Assembly (NCBI GenBank): GCA_002399785.1
Contig: DHEH01000002.1
Coordinates: forward strand, 101,279 to 165,278
Direction of reading: 5' to 3'
Length of the DNA: 64,000 bases
Origin: Caryophanales bacterium UBA4855
GTDB taxonomy: Bacteria; Bacillota_I; Bacilli_A; RFN20; CAG-826
Below are positions 42,829 to 52,021 of the stretch, piece by piece. The notes beneath the pieces were generated by a model, which was not told where the DNA came from, did no database searches, and saw only the letters and a program-made list of their open reading frames with translations. Positions within the stretch are counted from its first letter, which is position 1. Each line of letters begins with the position of its first letter. Position numbers and translations under genes: made by a program.

Positions 42829-43595
42829 TAAATTTCTTCTCCTTTATCTAGAGTAATAATCTCATAGCCAGATTCGGTCACTACTACCGTATTTTCATAG
42901 TGACAACATAATTTCCCATCTTTGGTTCTTGTTGTCCATCCATCACGATCCACAACTAAATCAACTTTTCCTTGATTAATCATCGGTTCAACAGCGATAG
43001 TCATTCCTTTTTGAAGGATAGGACCATCATGAATCGAACCACAATTAGGAACATATGGATCTTCATGAACTTCTTTACCAACTCCATGTCCAGTATAATC
43101 AGGAGTTACTGTGTAACCCGCTTTTTCTGCTGTCATTTGTATGGCATGAGAGACAATACCAAGCCTTACGCCTGGTTTAATTAGTTTTACACCATTAAAG
43201 AAAGCTTCTTTTGTAGTGTCGATAAGTCTTTGTGCCTCATCGCTAATTTTCCCAACTGGGAATGTTCGTGTAGCATCTGCGACATATCCATCTAATGTCG
43301 CCATGCAATCGCAACTAACGATATCGCCTTCTTTAAGAATTGTTTTCTTTGAAGGAATACCATGTACGAGCACGTCGTTAACAGATATACAGATGTTTCC
43401 TGGATAGCCTTCATAACCTTTGCTTGAAGGGATACCACCATGACTCGTGATGTAGCTTCCAGCAATTTTATCTAGCTCTTTAGTCGATATTCCAGGTTTA
43501 ATATTTTCTTCTAAGACTTTGAATAATCCTATAAGAATCTCACCCGCTTTTTTCATTAACGCGATTTCGCGAGGTGATTTAATAATTATTGCCAT
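42828..43595 (-). CDS. map: methionine aminopeptidase, type I
   Basis: Removes initiator Met after deformylation; 255 aa. IIIKSPREIALMKKAGEIL start. Metal ligands are in DIVSCDCMATLDGYVADATRT (first Asp of the pair is DCMATLDG), the GHGVGKEVHEDP histidine loop, and AVEPMINQG. Positioned between adk and infA as in Bacillus. Confidence 0.95.
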   Translation of the reverse strand: MAIIIKSPREIALMKKAGEILIGLFKVLEENIKPGISTKELDKIAGSYITSHGGIPSSKGYEGYPGNICISVNDVLVHGIPSKKTILKEGDIVSCDCMATLDGYVADATRTFPVGKISDEAQRLIDTTKEAFFNGVKLIKPGVRLGIVSHAIQMTAEKAGYTVTPDYTGHGVGKEVHEDPYVPNCGSIHDGPILQKGMTIAVEPMINQGKVDLVVDRDGWTTRTKDGKLCCHYENTVVVTESGYEIITLDKGEEI

Positions 43596-43598
43596 TAT

Positions 43599-44255
43599 TT
43601 ACTCACCTTGCTTTTTAAAAACCACGTCTAATTGTTCAAGTAGGATATCGAGATCGATGACACCATCCACATCATGAAGGATTCCTTGATCTTGATAATA
43701 TTTAATGAGTGGTTCTGTCGACTTATGATATTCGGAAAGTCTCTCTTTGAGGACTGTTTCGTTATCATCTTTTCTCTGAACGAGGTCGCCACCACATAAA
43801 TCACAGATACCCTCGACTTTAGGTTTCATAAATTTAACGTGATATGGAGCACCACACACTTTACAAACTCGTCTTCCACAAATACGTTCAACTAAGATCG
43901 TTTCGTCAACGACGATGTTTATAACAAACTTAACTGGTCTACCAATTTCTTGACCAATATTCTTAAGGGCTTCAGCTTGAGCCAAAGTTCTTGGAAATCC
44001 ATCAAGAAGATAGCCAGATGCGCAATCATCTTGAGAAAGTCTTTCTTTGACAAGATCAATTGTGACTTGATCGGGAACTAATTTCCCATCTTTAATATAA
44101 CTATTAGCAAGTTCTCCAAGTGGAGTCTTATTTTTAATAGCTTCACGGAACATATCTCCAGTTGAGATATGAGGAATACCATACTTTTTTGTAATTCTCT
44201 TTGCATTGGTACCTTTTCCAGCTCCTGGAGGTCCAATCAAAATAATACTTAACAT
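43599..44255 (-). CDS. adk: adenylate kinase
   Basis: Interconverts ATP + AMP and 2 ADP; 218 aa. P-loop GPPGAGKGTNAKRI. The long LID domain has a Cys4 zinc site (CGRRVCKVCGAPYH ... CDLCGGDL), typical of Gram-positive adenylate kinases. GFPRTLAQAE is the NMP-binding motif. Between secY and map. Confidence 0.97.
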   Translation of the reverse strand: MLSIILIGPPGAGKGTNAKRITKKYGIPHISTGDMFREAIKNKTPLGELANSYIKDGKLVPDQVTIDLVKERLSQDDCASGYLLDGFPRTLAQAEALKNIGQEIGRPVKFVINIVVDETILVERICGRRVCKVCGAPYHVKFMKPKVEGICDLCGGDLVQRKDDNETVLKERLSEYHKSTEPLIKYYQDQGILHDVDGVIDLDILLEQLDVVFKKQGE

Positions 44256-44259
44256 AAAT

Positions 44260-45606
44260 CTACATTCCTCCTATAACTTCATCGTAACTCTTTCCAGCAA
44301 TAAGACCATTAATTTGGTTATTTAACTCAAGAGCAACACCAACAACAATGATTAATCCAGTACCACCGAGAGCGAGTGAAGAATTATCTCCAAACATTCC
44401 AGTAAGAGTCATAACAACAGGAAGAGCACTGATAAATACAAGTGAACAAGCACCAATAAGAGTTACCCTATTAAGAACTTTCTTAACATATTTTTCAGTT
44501 TCTATGCCTGGTCTGATTCCAGGAATATAACTACCATTCTTTTGGAAGTTATCTGCTAAGCTAGCAGGATTAATTTGCAAATTAGAATAGAAGAAAGTGA
44601 ATGCGAATACGAGTATAAGGTAAATTATTAAGCCCCAAGGCATCATAACTCCACCCGTATTGACAAGTTGATTATATTGGAATATCTTAAGCCATTCAGC
44701 ATTTGCTGCATCACTACTTATGAAGCTAGCAATTACGCTAGGTGCCATAAGAATTGAGGAAGCGAAGATGACTGGAATAACACCGGCGCTATTGACTTTA
44801 ATCGGAAGGAAACTAGCTTTGTTAAGTTTTTCGCTTCCACCGCTTCTTGTTGCGTGTTGAACTGGTATTTTTCTTTTACTAAGTTCAATAAAGACAACAA
44901 AGGCGATAATAAGACAATAAGCAAGGATATAAGCCGTGAAGGTAAATATTCCCTTCGTTGCTTCATAAGATCCATTATTTAAGCTAGTGGTAACCCAAAG
45001 GTTGAATGCGCTTGAGATTTGACTTGGTAAATTGGCCACAATACCAGCAAAGATAATAACAGAGATTCCGTTACCAACACCTTTGACAGTAATTTGGTCA
45101 CCGAGCCACATAACAAGCATCGCTCCACCAACCATAATCGTAATAACATAGAAATAAGTTAAAGCATTATCATTAAGTGTAAATGAGATCCAATCAGTAT
45201 TTTTTGCTGTTTGGAGAATTCCATAAGCTTGAACGGCAGCAAGCATTAAAGTTAAATAACGTGTTGCCATTTCAATCTTCTTTCTTCCGTATTGACCTTG
45301 CTTATTAAGCTCGGTTAAGGCAGGAAGAACATCCATACTCAATAATTGAATAATAATTTGTGCCGTAATATAAGGAGAGACGCCCAGTGCAAAAATTGAA
45401 AAATTTTGTAAGGCTCCTCCACCTAATAAGTTCATTAAACTTAAGAGATTGTTTGAATTATTTTGTAATTCATCCAATAATTTAGAGGCATCAATTCCGG
45501 GAGTTGTAATATTGCAGCCAATTCTAAAGACAAACAAAATCATAATCGTAAAAAATATACGATTGACTACTTCTTTGTTTTTAAAAATTGCGATAAACTT
45601 CTTCAT
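44260..45606 (-). CDS. secY: protein translocase subunit SecY
   Basis: Channel subunit of the Sec translocon, 448 aa with ten membrane helices. NRIFFTIMILFVFRIGCNITTPG start, ALGVSPYITAQIIIQLL and the C-terminal GQTAL-equivalent tail region ending NNQINGLIAGKSYDEVIGGM fit. Between rplO and adk in the spc part of the operon. Confidence 0.96.
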   Translation of the reverse strand: MKKFIAIFKNKEVVNRIFFTIMILFVFRIGCNITTPGIDASKLLDELQNNSNNLLSLMNLLGGGALQNFSIFALGVSPYITAQIIIQLLSMDVLPALTELNKQGQYGRKKIEMATRYLTLMLAAVQAYGILQTAKNTDWISFTLNDNALTYFYVITIMVGGAMLVMWLGDQITVKGVGNGISVIIFAGIVANLPSQISSAFNLWVTTSLNNGSYEATKGIFTFTAYILAYCLIIAFVVFIELSKRKIPVQHATRSGGSEKLNKASFLPIKVNSAGVIPVIFASSILMAPSVIASFISSDAANAEWLKIFQYNQLVNTGGVMMPWGLIIYLILVFAFTFFYSNLQINPASLADNFQKNGSYIPGIRPGIETEKYVKKVLNRVTLIGACSLVFISALPVVMTLTGMFGDNSSLALGGTGLIIVVGVALELNNQINGLIAGKSYDEVIGGM

Positions 45607-45642
45607 AATATTAACAACTTATTTATTCTATAACAATTTTTG

Positions 45643-46083
45643 TTATTCAACAACAACAGCTTCACCACCAGCTTTTTCAATAGCAGCTTTTGCGGTTGCA
45701 CTGAACTTGTTGGCTTTGACTGTTAATTTCTTAGATAATGTCCCATTTCCCAAAACTTTAAGACCATCTAACTCTTTTTTAACGAAACCATCACTAATTA
45801 ATTGAGTGGCATCAATAACTGAGCCATCTTTATATGTTTCTAAGACATCAAGATTAATAATAGCGAATTCTTTATTGGTGTAATTATGAAAACCTCTTTT
45901 TGGAAGTCTTCTCCATAAAGTAATTTGTCCACCTTCAAACCCAAGAGCAACTTTACCAGTTCCTCTACTCTTTTGACCTTTATTGCCGGTTCCTCCGTTC
46001 TTGCCTAAGCCAGAACCGATTCCTCTGCAACGTCTTGTCTTATCTTTTCTACTACCTTCAGTAGGTTTTAAGTTATTTAACAT
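45643..46083 (-). CDS. rplO: 50S ribosomal protein L15
   Basis: 146 aa. LNNLKPTEGSRKDKTRRCRG, GSGLGKNGGTGNKGQKSRG and FEGGQITLWRRLPKRGF are diagnostic. It overlaps the 3' end of rpsE by 11 bp, so there is no room for rpmD (L30), which normally lies between. Confidence 0.96.
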   Translation of the reverse strand: MLNNLKPTEGSRKDKTRRCRGIGSGLGKNGGTGNKGQKSRGTGKVALGFEGGQITLWRRLPKRGFHNYTNKEFAIINLDVLETYKDGSVIDATQLISDGFVKKELDGLKVLGNGTLSKKLTVKANKFSATAKAAIEKAGGEAVVVE

Positions 46084-46717
46084 CTTCTTTTACTCCTTTT
46101 CTTAAGAGTTCAACATCTTTATAGTTCTTAAGATGTGTAATAGCATCGGTAGTAGCTCTAATAATATTAATTGGAGTTCTACTTCCATAGACTTTACTAT
46201 AAACGTTCTTAACACCAGCTAATTCAAGAATAGCTCTGACTGGACCACCAGCGATGACACCTGTACCTTCTGGGGCTGGTTTAAGGAAAACCTTAGTAGC
46301 TCCAAATGATCCGGTAATGTCGTGGGTAATTGTTCCACCCTTAGTTAATTTGACGGTAATTAAATTACGTCTAGCTTTTTCTACTGATTTCTTAATAGCA
46401 TCTGGGACTTCGCCGCTCTTTCCAGTAGCAAATCCATAAACGCCTTTGCCGTTTCCAATAACAACAAGAGCAGAGAATTTCATTCTCTTACCACCTTTAA
46501 CAACTTTGGTGACACGGTTTAAAGAAACAACTCTTTCTTCATACTCTTTTGGAGCATCTTTACGATTATTTCTTTGGAATCTTCTTCCACCTTTTCTAAA
46601 ATCTCTTCTATTACCATCTCTAGCATCACCAGAATTAGCTTTTACTTCTTTTGGTTTAGAATCTGTTTTTGTAGTCTCATTAGTGACTACTTCTTGATTT
46701 GTTTTATTTTCTTCCAT
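46073..46717 (-). CDS. rpsE: 30S ribosomal protein S5 with extended N-terminus
   Basis: 214 aa from the ATG at 46717 (Shine-Dalgarno CAGGAGAAAGAT; the frame is open from 46747 but would overlap rplR). Residues 1-65 are a low-complexity, charged extension (NETTKTDSKPKEVKANSG, then Arg/Asn-rich RRFQRNNRKD) not found in standard S5 of about 166 aa. The core VVSLNRVTKVVKGGKRMKF and GVIAGGPVRAILELAGV are normal. Confidence 0.94.
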   Translation of the reverse strand: MEENKTNQEVVTNETTKTDSKPKEVKANSGDARDGNRRDFRKGGRRFQRNNRKDAPKEYEERVVSLNRVTKVVKGGKRMKFSALVVIGNGKGVYGFATGKSGEVPDAIKKSVEKARRNLITVKLTKGGTITHDITGSFGATKVFLKPAPEGTGVIAGGPVRAILELAGVKNVYSKVYGSRTPINIIRATTDAITHLKNYKDVELLRKGVKEDVK

Positions 46718-46730
46718 ATCTTTCTCCTGA

Positions 46731-47087
46731 TTAGAACTCAAGTCCACCCTTACGAGCAGCTTCAGCTAAAGCCTTGACTCTTCCGTGATAAATATATCCA
46801 CCACGATCGAATACAACTTTCTTAATGCCTTTAGCTAAACATTTTTTGGCGACATCTTCACCAACTTTGCTTGCTCCGGAAATGTTGTTTCCATCAGCTA
46901 ACTTAAGTGATTCAGAACTAGAACAGACAAGTGTAATTCTCTTAACATCATCAATTACTTGAACTTCAATGTTCTTGTTGCTTCTAAAGACGCAAAGACG
47001 AGGACACTCACCTGTACCACTAATCTTAGCTCTGACACGAAGGTGTCTTCTTGTTCTAACAAGATTTTTGCTTTCATTTTTAATCAT
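46731..47087 (-). CDS. rplR: 50S ribosomal protein L18
   Basis: 118 aa. VRTRRHLRVRAKISGTGECP, RPRLCVFRSNK-like core (CPRLCVFRSNKNIEVQVID) and the C-terminal YIYHGRVKALAEAAREGGL-type end (AARKGGLEF) identify L18. Confidence 0.95.
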   Translation of the reverse strand: MIKNESKNLVRTRRHLRVRAKISGTGECPRLCVFRSNKNIEVQVIDDVKRITLVCSSSESLKLADGNNISGASKVGEDVAKKCLAKGIKKVVFDRGGYIYHGRVKALAEAARKGGLEF

Positions 47088-47101
47088 ACATTATGCCCTC
47101 C

Positions 47102-47683
47102 TTATTTCTTTGCTGGTGCACTACCAGCAGCAGCTCTCTTACCTTCCTTATGAATAAGATGTTCTCCTCTATAGTGAATACCTTTTCCTAAGTATGGTTC
47201 TGGACGTCTAGCATCTCTAATTAAGGCAGCGGTTTGTCCGACAGCAAATTTGTCAGGTCCACTAACGATAATGGTTGATGTGACATCTTTGATCTTTTGA
47301 TCAACAACTTGAATTGTGACTTCTGGAAGAGGAGTGACAACAGTGGTCTTTGTATGACCAACGTGTAAGACAACATCTTTTCCTTTCATCTCAGCTTTAT
47401 ATCCGATACCAACGATATCAAGAGTTTTTGTAAACTCATGATGGCAGCCTTCGATAGCATTAGCAATTAAGGCTCTTGTGGTACCATGAAGTTGTTTTGT
47501 GTGTTTTTCATCGTTGCTTCTAGTAACTTTGACGTGACCTTCTTCAACGACAACATTAATTAAAGGAGCAGCAAATTTGATGTGATCATCGCCTTTTGGT
47601 CCTTTAATATCGACGACATTACCATTGACGACAACAGTAACGCCTTCGATCATAGGGATTAATTTATTACCAATTCTTGACAT
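47102..47683 (-). CDS. rplF: 50S ribosomal protein L6
   Basis: 193 aa, slightly longer than the usual 178. SRIGNKLIPMIEGVTVVVNG start and the C-terminal RRPEPYLGKGIHYRGEHLIH, followed by a short Ala/Lys tail, identify L6. Confidence 0.95.
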   Translation of the reverse strand: MSRIGNKLIPMIEGVTVVVNGNVVDIKGPKGDDHIKFAAPLINVVVEEGHVKVTRSNDEKHTKQLHGTTRALIANAIEGCHHEFTKTLDIVGIGYKAEMKGKDVVLHVGHTKTTVVTPLPEVTIQVVDQKIKDVTSTIIVSGPDKFAVGQTAALIRDARRPEPYLGKGIHYRGEHLIHKEGKRAAAGSAPAKK

Positions 47684-47699
47684 AATTCATTTCCCCCTA

Positions 47700-48098
47700 T
47701 TACCAAATGTAGCAGATTACTTCACCACCGATGTTAGCTAATCTACAGCCTTTGTCAGTGAGTAATCCCTTACTTGTAGATATGATAGCAATTCCTAATC
47801 CTCTTAAAACATAAGGAAGATGTTTGCTGTCAGCGGTAACTCTTAAACCTGGTTTACTTATTCTCTTTAAGCCGCTGATGACTTTTTCGCCATCTGGACC
47901 GTATTTGAGCATAATTTCAAGGCTCTTTTTACCATCTTTATCTTTGATTTCTTTAAAGTTATTGATGAATCCTTCACTTAATAAAATTGAAGCGATTCCA
48001 ACCTTCATTTTGCTAGAAGGCATCGAAACTTTATCGTGATTTAAAGCATTAGCATTTCTAATGCGTGTTAGCATATCAGCTATTGGATCTTGATGCAT
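47700..48098 (-). CDS. rpsH: 30S ribosomal protein S8
   Basis: 132 aa. DPIADMLTRIRNANALNHDK and the C-terminal STSKGLLTDKGCRLANIGGE (normally TDKEAR) identify S8. Order between rpsN and rplF is standard. Confidence 0.95.
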   Translation of the reverse strand: MHQDPIADMLTRIRNANALNHDKVSMPSSKMKVGIASILLSEGFINNFKEIKDKDGKKSLEIMLKYGPDGEKVISGLKRISKPGLRVTADSKHLPYVLRGLGIAIISTSKGLLTDKGCRLANIGGEVICYIW

Positions 48099-48117
48099 AG
48101 TTTTCTTTTCCTCCTAA

Positions 48118-48303
48118 TTACCATGAAGACTTTTTCATGCCTGGAATTTCACCTTTATAGGCTAATTCACGAAGGCAGATTCTGCAAAGTCCGAATTTCG
48201 AATAAACGCCATGAGGACGTCCACATCTTTTACAACGGGAATATTCTCTAACTTTGAATTTTTGAGGTCTACTTTGTTTGACCTTTAAACTAGTTTTTGC
48301 CAT
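48118..48303 (-). CDS. rpsN: 30S ribosomal protein S14, zinc type (type Z)
   Basis: 61 aa short form with a Cys4 zinc site: CKRCGRPHGVYSKFGLCRICL. AKTSLKVKQSRPQKFKVREY start, and REL-AYKGEIPGMKKSSW end. Confidence 0.97.
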   Translation of the reverse strand: MAKTSLKVKQSRPQKFKVREYSRCKRCGRPHGVYSKFGLCRICLRELAYKGEIPGMKKSSW

Positions 48304-48319
48304 ATTATTGTCCTCCTAT

Positions 48320-48994
48320 TTATCTTGAGAATGGCATGCCAAGCTCTTTAAGGAGAGCATAAGCTTCTTCATCAGTGTTAGCTGTAGTAACGATGATGAT
48401 GTCCATTCCTCTAACTTTTGCGACTTTGTCGTAAACGATTTCTGGAAAAATTAATTGTTCCTTAATACCTAAGGTATAATTTCCTCTTCCATCAAATGAA
48501 TTCTTGTTGACACCTCTAAAGTCACGGACTCTAGGAAGTGAGATTGATACTAATTTATCAAAGAATTCATACATTCTCTTGCCTCTAAGAGTAACTTTGA
48601 CTCCGATTGGCTCGCCTTCTCTTAATTTGAAGGTTGCGATTGATTTTTTAGCATTTCTAACGATTGGTTTTTGACCAGTGATAGCAGCAAGTTCCTCGAC
48701 AACTTCGTCGATTCTCTTTTTGTCTTCAGTTGCATCTCCAACACCAACGTTAACAACAATTTTATTTAATGATGGAACTTGCATAATTGATTTATATTCA
48801 AATTTCTTCATTAAATTTGCTTTGATTTCTTTATTGAATTTATCTTCAAGTCTATTGATATCTTTAGGAGCTTTATGTCCTTTAGAAGTCTTTGCTGGAG
48901 CTTTTGTTTCGGCTGGTTTAGCTTCTACTTTTTTAGCTTCAGTAGCCTTAGAAGTTGCAGCTTTAGTAGCTGTAGTTTTCTTTGTTTCTGCCAT
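48320..48994 (-). CDS. rplE: 50S ribosomal protein L5 with extended N-terminus
   Basis: 224 aa from the ATG at 48994, chosen because it has a good Shine-Dalgarno (AAGGAGAAAATT); the open frame upstream runs into rplX. The first 47 or so residues are an Ala/Lys/Thr/Glu-rich extension (TTATKAATSKATEAKKVEAK, then PAETKAPAKTSKGHKAP). The core from NRLEDKFNKEIKANLMKKF to DEEAYALLKELGMPF is normal L5, which is about 179 aa elsewhere. Confidence 0.93.
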   Translation of the reverse strand: MAETKKTTATKAATSKATEAKKVEAKPAETKAPAKTSKGHKAPKDINRLEDKFNKEIKANLMKKFEYKSIMQVPSLNKIVVNVGVGDATEDKKRIDEVVEELAAITGQKPIVRNAKKSIATFKLREGEPIGVKVTLRGKRMYEFFDKLVSISLPRVRDFRGVNKNSFDGRGNYTLGIKEQLIFPEIVYDKVAKVRGMDIIIVTTANTDEEAYALLKELGMPFSR

Positions 48995-49004
48995 AATTTT
49001 CTCC

Positions 49005-49322
49005 TTATTTTGTAATAGCCTTGCCGGATTTCTTGTTAATTCTAACTTTTTCTCCGGTTTTGCTATCAACGCCATACCCTAATTTAGTAGCTTTCTTAGT
49101 CTTTTCATCATAATAAGCAACTTTGCTAGCATTTAATGGTGCGAATTTTTCGACGATTCCACCTTGAGGGTTAGCTTGGGTTGGTTTTTGACATTTCTTA
49201 ACGATGTTAATGCCATCAATAATGACTTTATTTTCTTTTGGTAACACTTTTTGAATAGTGCCGGTTTTTCCTTTTTCCTTACCGGAAGTAACGATAACCT
49301 TATCACCTTTTCTTAATTTCAT
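49005..49322 (-). CDS. rplX: 50S ribosomal protein L24
   Basis: 105 aa from the ATG at 49322 (Shine-Dalgarno GGAGGAGCAAATA). MKLRKGDKVIVTSGKEKGKT is the KOW start and DSKTGEKVRINKKSGK the end. Confidence 0.95.
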   Translation of the reverse strand: MKLRKGDKVIVTSGKEKGKTGTIQKVLPKENKVIIDGINIVKKCQKPTQANPQGGIVEKFAPLNASKVAYYDEKTKKATKLGYGVDSKTGEKVRINKKSGKAITK

Positions 49323-49335
49323 TATTTGCTCCTCC

Positions 49336-49710
49336 TTATAAGACTTCTGGAGCAAGGGAGATGATCTTCATATAACCTTCACCCTTCTCACGTAATTCTC
49401 TTGCAACTGGTCCGAAGACACGGGTGCCAACGGGAGTTTTATCTTCATTAATAATAACGCAAGCATTATCATCAAATTTAATAACTGTTCCATCTCTTCT
49501 TTGAATTGGATAAGCAGTTCTTACGATAACAGCTTTAACAATTTGACTCTTCTTGACTTTTCCATCAGGGATAGCATCTTTGACGGCGCAGAGAACGATG
49601 TCTCCAACACCACAAGATTTAACATGGCTACCGCCATAGATTCTAAAGACTCTAACGGAACGAGCACCAGAATTATCAGCGACGACTAAATTTGTTTCTG
49701 TTTGTATCAT
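49336..49710 (-). CDS. rplN: 50S ribosomal protein L14
   Basis: 124 aa. IQTETNLVVADNSGARSVRV, and TRVFGPVARELREKGEGYMK with the SLAPEVL end, are diagnostic of L14. Confidence 0.97.
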   Translation of the reverse strand: MIQTETNLVVADNSGARSVRVFRIYGGSHVKSCGVGDIVLCAVKDAIPDGKVKKSQIVKAVIVRTAYPIQRRDGTVIKFDDNACVIINEDKTPVGTRVFGPVARELREKGEGYMKIISLAPEVL

Positions 49711-49712
49711 AA

Positions 49713-50054
49713 CTATTTAGCCTCCTTAGTTTCAGTGTTTTCAGCGACTGGAGCTTCTTCATGAAGAGCCTCAGTAACTACTTCTTCTTCTTTAACATCA
49801 ATCTTAACGAAAGCTTTCTTATCAACACTAATTAATTTAAATCTCTTAGTGGCACTAATTGGACGGCACTCTTCGATTGTGACAACATCACCGATATTGG
49901 CAACATTGGCTTCATCGTGAGCATAGTACTTATGACGAGTTTCAACTCTCTTTTGATATAATGGGTGTTTCTTATAAGGAACAGTCATTACGGTAATAGT
50001 CTTATCAGTCTTATTACTGGTAACAACACCTTGAATTCTCTTCTTGTGATCCAT
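49713..50054 (-). CDS. rpsQ: 30S ribosomal protein S17 with extended C-terminus
   Basis: 113 aa against about 87 for standard S17. KRIQGVVTSNKTDKTITVMT and GDVVTIEECRPISATKRFKL form the core. The last 28 residues are acidic and Ala/Glu/Thr-rich (EEEVVTEALHEEAPVAENTE and on). Confidence 0.94.
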   Translation of the reverse strand: MDHKKRIQGVVTSNKTDKTITVMTVPYKKHPLYQKRVETRHKYYAHDEANVANIGDVVTIEECRPISATKRFKLISVDKKAFVKIDVKEEEVVTEALHEEAPVAENTETKEAK

Positions 50055-50065
50055 AATTTTTCTCC

Positions 50066-50269
50066 TTATTTACTTTCAACACCAAGTTCTCTTTCTTTGA
50101 GAACTGTGTAGCATCTTGCGATGTCTTTTCTAACTCTCTTGATCTCACTTAAATTTTCAAGTTGACCAACAGCTTTTTTTCTTCTTAAATCATAAAGTTG
50201 TTCTTTAAGAAGGTAAATTTGTTGATTTAATTCTTCTGTAGATTTTGTTCTAACGTCTTTAATTTCCAT
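50066..50269 (-). CDS. rpmC: 50S ribosomal protein L29
   Basis: 67 aa helical hairpin. EIKDVRTKSTEELNQQIYLL and RRKKAVGQLENLSEIKRVRK (QLxN motif) identify L29. Confidence 0.95.
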   Translation of the reverse strand: MEIKDVRTKSTEELNQQIYLLKEQLYDLRRKKAVGQLENLSEIKRVRKDIARCYTVLKERELGVESK

Positions 50270-50271
50270 AA

Positions 50272-50694
50272 TTACTTACCCTCCTTTTGGACTCTCTTTA
50301 TAATTCTGCAGTTGACATTAAGTTTGTAACTGGCTTGATGAAGCGCTTCAAGAGCATCAGCTTCTGGAACTCCACCAATTTCAAACATAACTCTGTTTTT
50401 CTTAACAACGGCGACCCAGTATTCTGGATTACCTTTACCGCTACCCATACGGACTTCGGCTGGTTTCTTTGTTTTAGCCATTTGTGGGAAGATTCTAATA
50501 TAAACCTTTCCGCCTTTTTTGGTATATCTACTTAAGACAACACGGACAGCTTCGATTTGACGATCGCTAACCCAGTTACCAGATGTAGCTTGTAAGCCCC
50601 ATTCACCGAAACTAACTTCGTTTCCGGCTTTACTTAAACCTTCATATCTAATAATGTGAGGTCTTCTATATTTAACTCTTTTTGGTTGTAACAT
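50272..50694 (-). CDS. rplP: 50S ribosomal protein L16
   Basis: 140 aa. LQPKRVKYRRPHIIRYEGLS, FGEWGLQATSGNWVSDRQIE, and RMGSGKGNPEYWVAVVKKNR identify L16. Starts 2 nt after the rpsC stop. Confidence 0.97.
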   Translation of the reverse strand: MLQPKRVKYRRPHIIRYEGLSKAGNEVSFGEWGLQATSGNWVSDRQIEAVRVVLSRYTKKGGKVYIRIFPQMAKTKKPAEVRMGSGKGNPEYWVAVVKKNRVMFEIGGVPEADALEALHQASYKLNVNCRIIKRVQKEGK

Positions 50695-50696
50695 AG

Positions 50697-51440
50697 TTAT
50701 TCTCCCTTCTTAGCATTGTTATTGAAGTTGGAACGTGGTCTAAATGTTCTGCCTTCTGGTCTCTTGTTGTCGTTTTCGCTTGGTTCGTCATAAGTGTTCT
50801 TTTCACCTCTACAAATCCAAACTTTGACACCTAATTTTCCATAAGTAGTCATAGCTTCACTAACTGCAAAATCAATATCACTCTTTAAGGTATTGATAGC
50901 CATAATTCCAGCCTTGTAGCCTTCACTTCTAGCAATATCAGCACCAGCAAGTCTGCCGCTAATTGATGTCTTGCATCCTTTAGCACCAGCTTTTCTAATT
51001 TCGTTTAAGGCTTTCTTTTGAACAATTCTAAATGAAGCACGTGCTTCGAGTTGTTGACAGATCTTTTCACCTTCAATACGAGCATCTAAGCAAGGATTCT
51101 TAACATCGATAACATCAACCTTAAGTTCAACCTTAGCTCCACAAAGTTTTTGTAAGTCTTTTTTAATGCTGTTGATTGTTGCACCTTCAGCACCAATGAC
51201 TGCACCTGGACGACCAACGAAGAGCATAATTCTAACGTTAGTTCCTTTATCAGTCTTTTTTCTTTCGATTTCAACGTGGCTTAAGTAAGCATCACGAGGA
51301 ACCTTTTTATCGCAATATCTTCTAATGGAGATATCTTGATATAAATAATCTGCGAAGTCTTTATCAGAAGCGAACCAACGAGAGTTCCAATTCTTATTAA
51401 GACCAATTCTCATTCCAACTGGATTTACTTTTTGACCCAT
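50697..51440 (-). CDS. rpsC: 30S ribosomal protein S3
   Basis: 247 aa. GQKVNPVGMRIGLNKNWNSR start. The KH domain contains IMLFVGRPGAVIGAEGATIN, and the C-terminal domain contains GKLGVKVWICRGE. A polar tail rich in Asn/Arg (PEGRTFRPRSNFNNNAKKGE) extends the normal 215-220 aa form. Confidence 0.96.
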   Translation of the reverse strand: MGQKVNPVGMRIGLNKNWNSRWFASDKDFADYLYQDISIRRYCDKKVPRDAYLSHVEIERKKTDKGTNVRIMLFVGRPGAVIGAEGATINSIKKDLQKLCGAKVELKVDVIDVKNPCLDARIEGEKICQQLEARASFRIVQKKALNEIRKAGAKGCKTSISGRLAGADIARSEGYKAGIMAINTLKSDIDFAVSEAMTTYGKLGVKVWICRGEKNTYDEPSENDNKRPEGRTFRPRSNFNNNAKKGE

Positions 51441-51458
51441 AACTTGATTTTTCCTCCC

Positions 51459-52007
51459 TTAGTTTCTTTCTTTAACTTCTACAAATAAATTTGCAAATCT
51501 TTTTACCATTCCAGAAGCGCTACCTTTAGCACGTGGAAGAAATCTTCTCATCTTTACAGAATCGCTAGCCATGATTGAAGAGACATATAATTTATCTTCA
51601 TTCATGTTGTAATTGTTAACTGCGTTAGCCATTGCTGATCTAATGCATTTACTAATCATCTCGCTGGCTTCTTTATGAGTATTGAATAAGATTGCAAGAG
51701 CTTCATCACAATCTTTGCCTCTAACAAGATCACAGACTAATCTGCATTTTCTTGGAGTGACTTTGAGTGAGAGAGCACTAGCCTTAGCAACTGTGATAAC
51801 TGGCTTTTTAACTTCTTTAGCTTTCTTATCATCAGTTCTAGTAGCAAGTTTTGTATCTTTCTTAGCGGCTGCTTTTGGAGCAGCTTTTTTAGCCTTTTCT
51901 TCTTTAACAGGGGCTACTTTTTTGGTTTCTGTTACTTTTGTTTCTTTTGTTGCTTCTGTCTTAGTAACCTTTTTACTAGTAGAAGCAGTTTTCTTAGTTT
52001 CTGCCAT
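51459..52007 (-). CDS. rplV: 50S ribosomal protein L22 with extended N-terminus
   Basis: 182 aa from the ATG at 52007 (strong Shine-Dalgarno GGAGGTAAGG); standard L22 is about 110 aa. The first 70 residues are Lys/Ala/Thr/Glu-rich (TKKTASTSKKVTKTEATKET, then KKAAPKAAAKKDTK). The core starts ASALSLKVTPRKCRLVCDLV and includes MRRFLPRAKGSASGMVKRF. Confidence 0.94.
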   Translation of the reverse strand: MAETKKTASTSKKVTKTEATKETKVTETKKVAPVKEEKAKKAAPKAAAKKDTKLATRTDDKKAKEVKKPVITVAKASALSLKVTPRKCRLVCDLVRGKDCDEALAILFNTHKEASEMISKCIRSAMANAVNNYNMNEDKLYVSSIMASDSVKMRRFLPRAKGSASGMVKRFANLFVEVKERN

Positions 52008-52021
52008 ATTCCTTACCTCCA

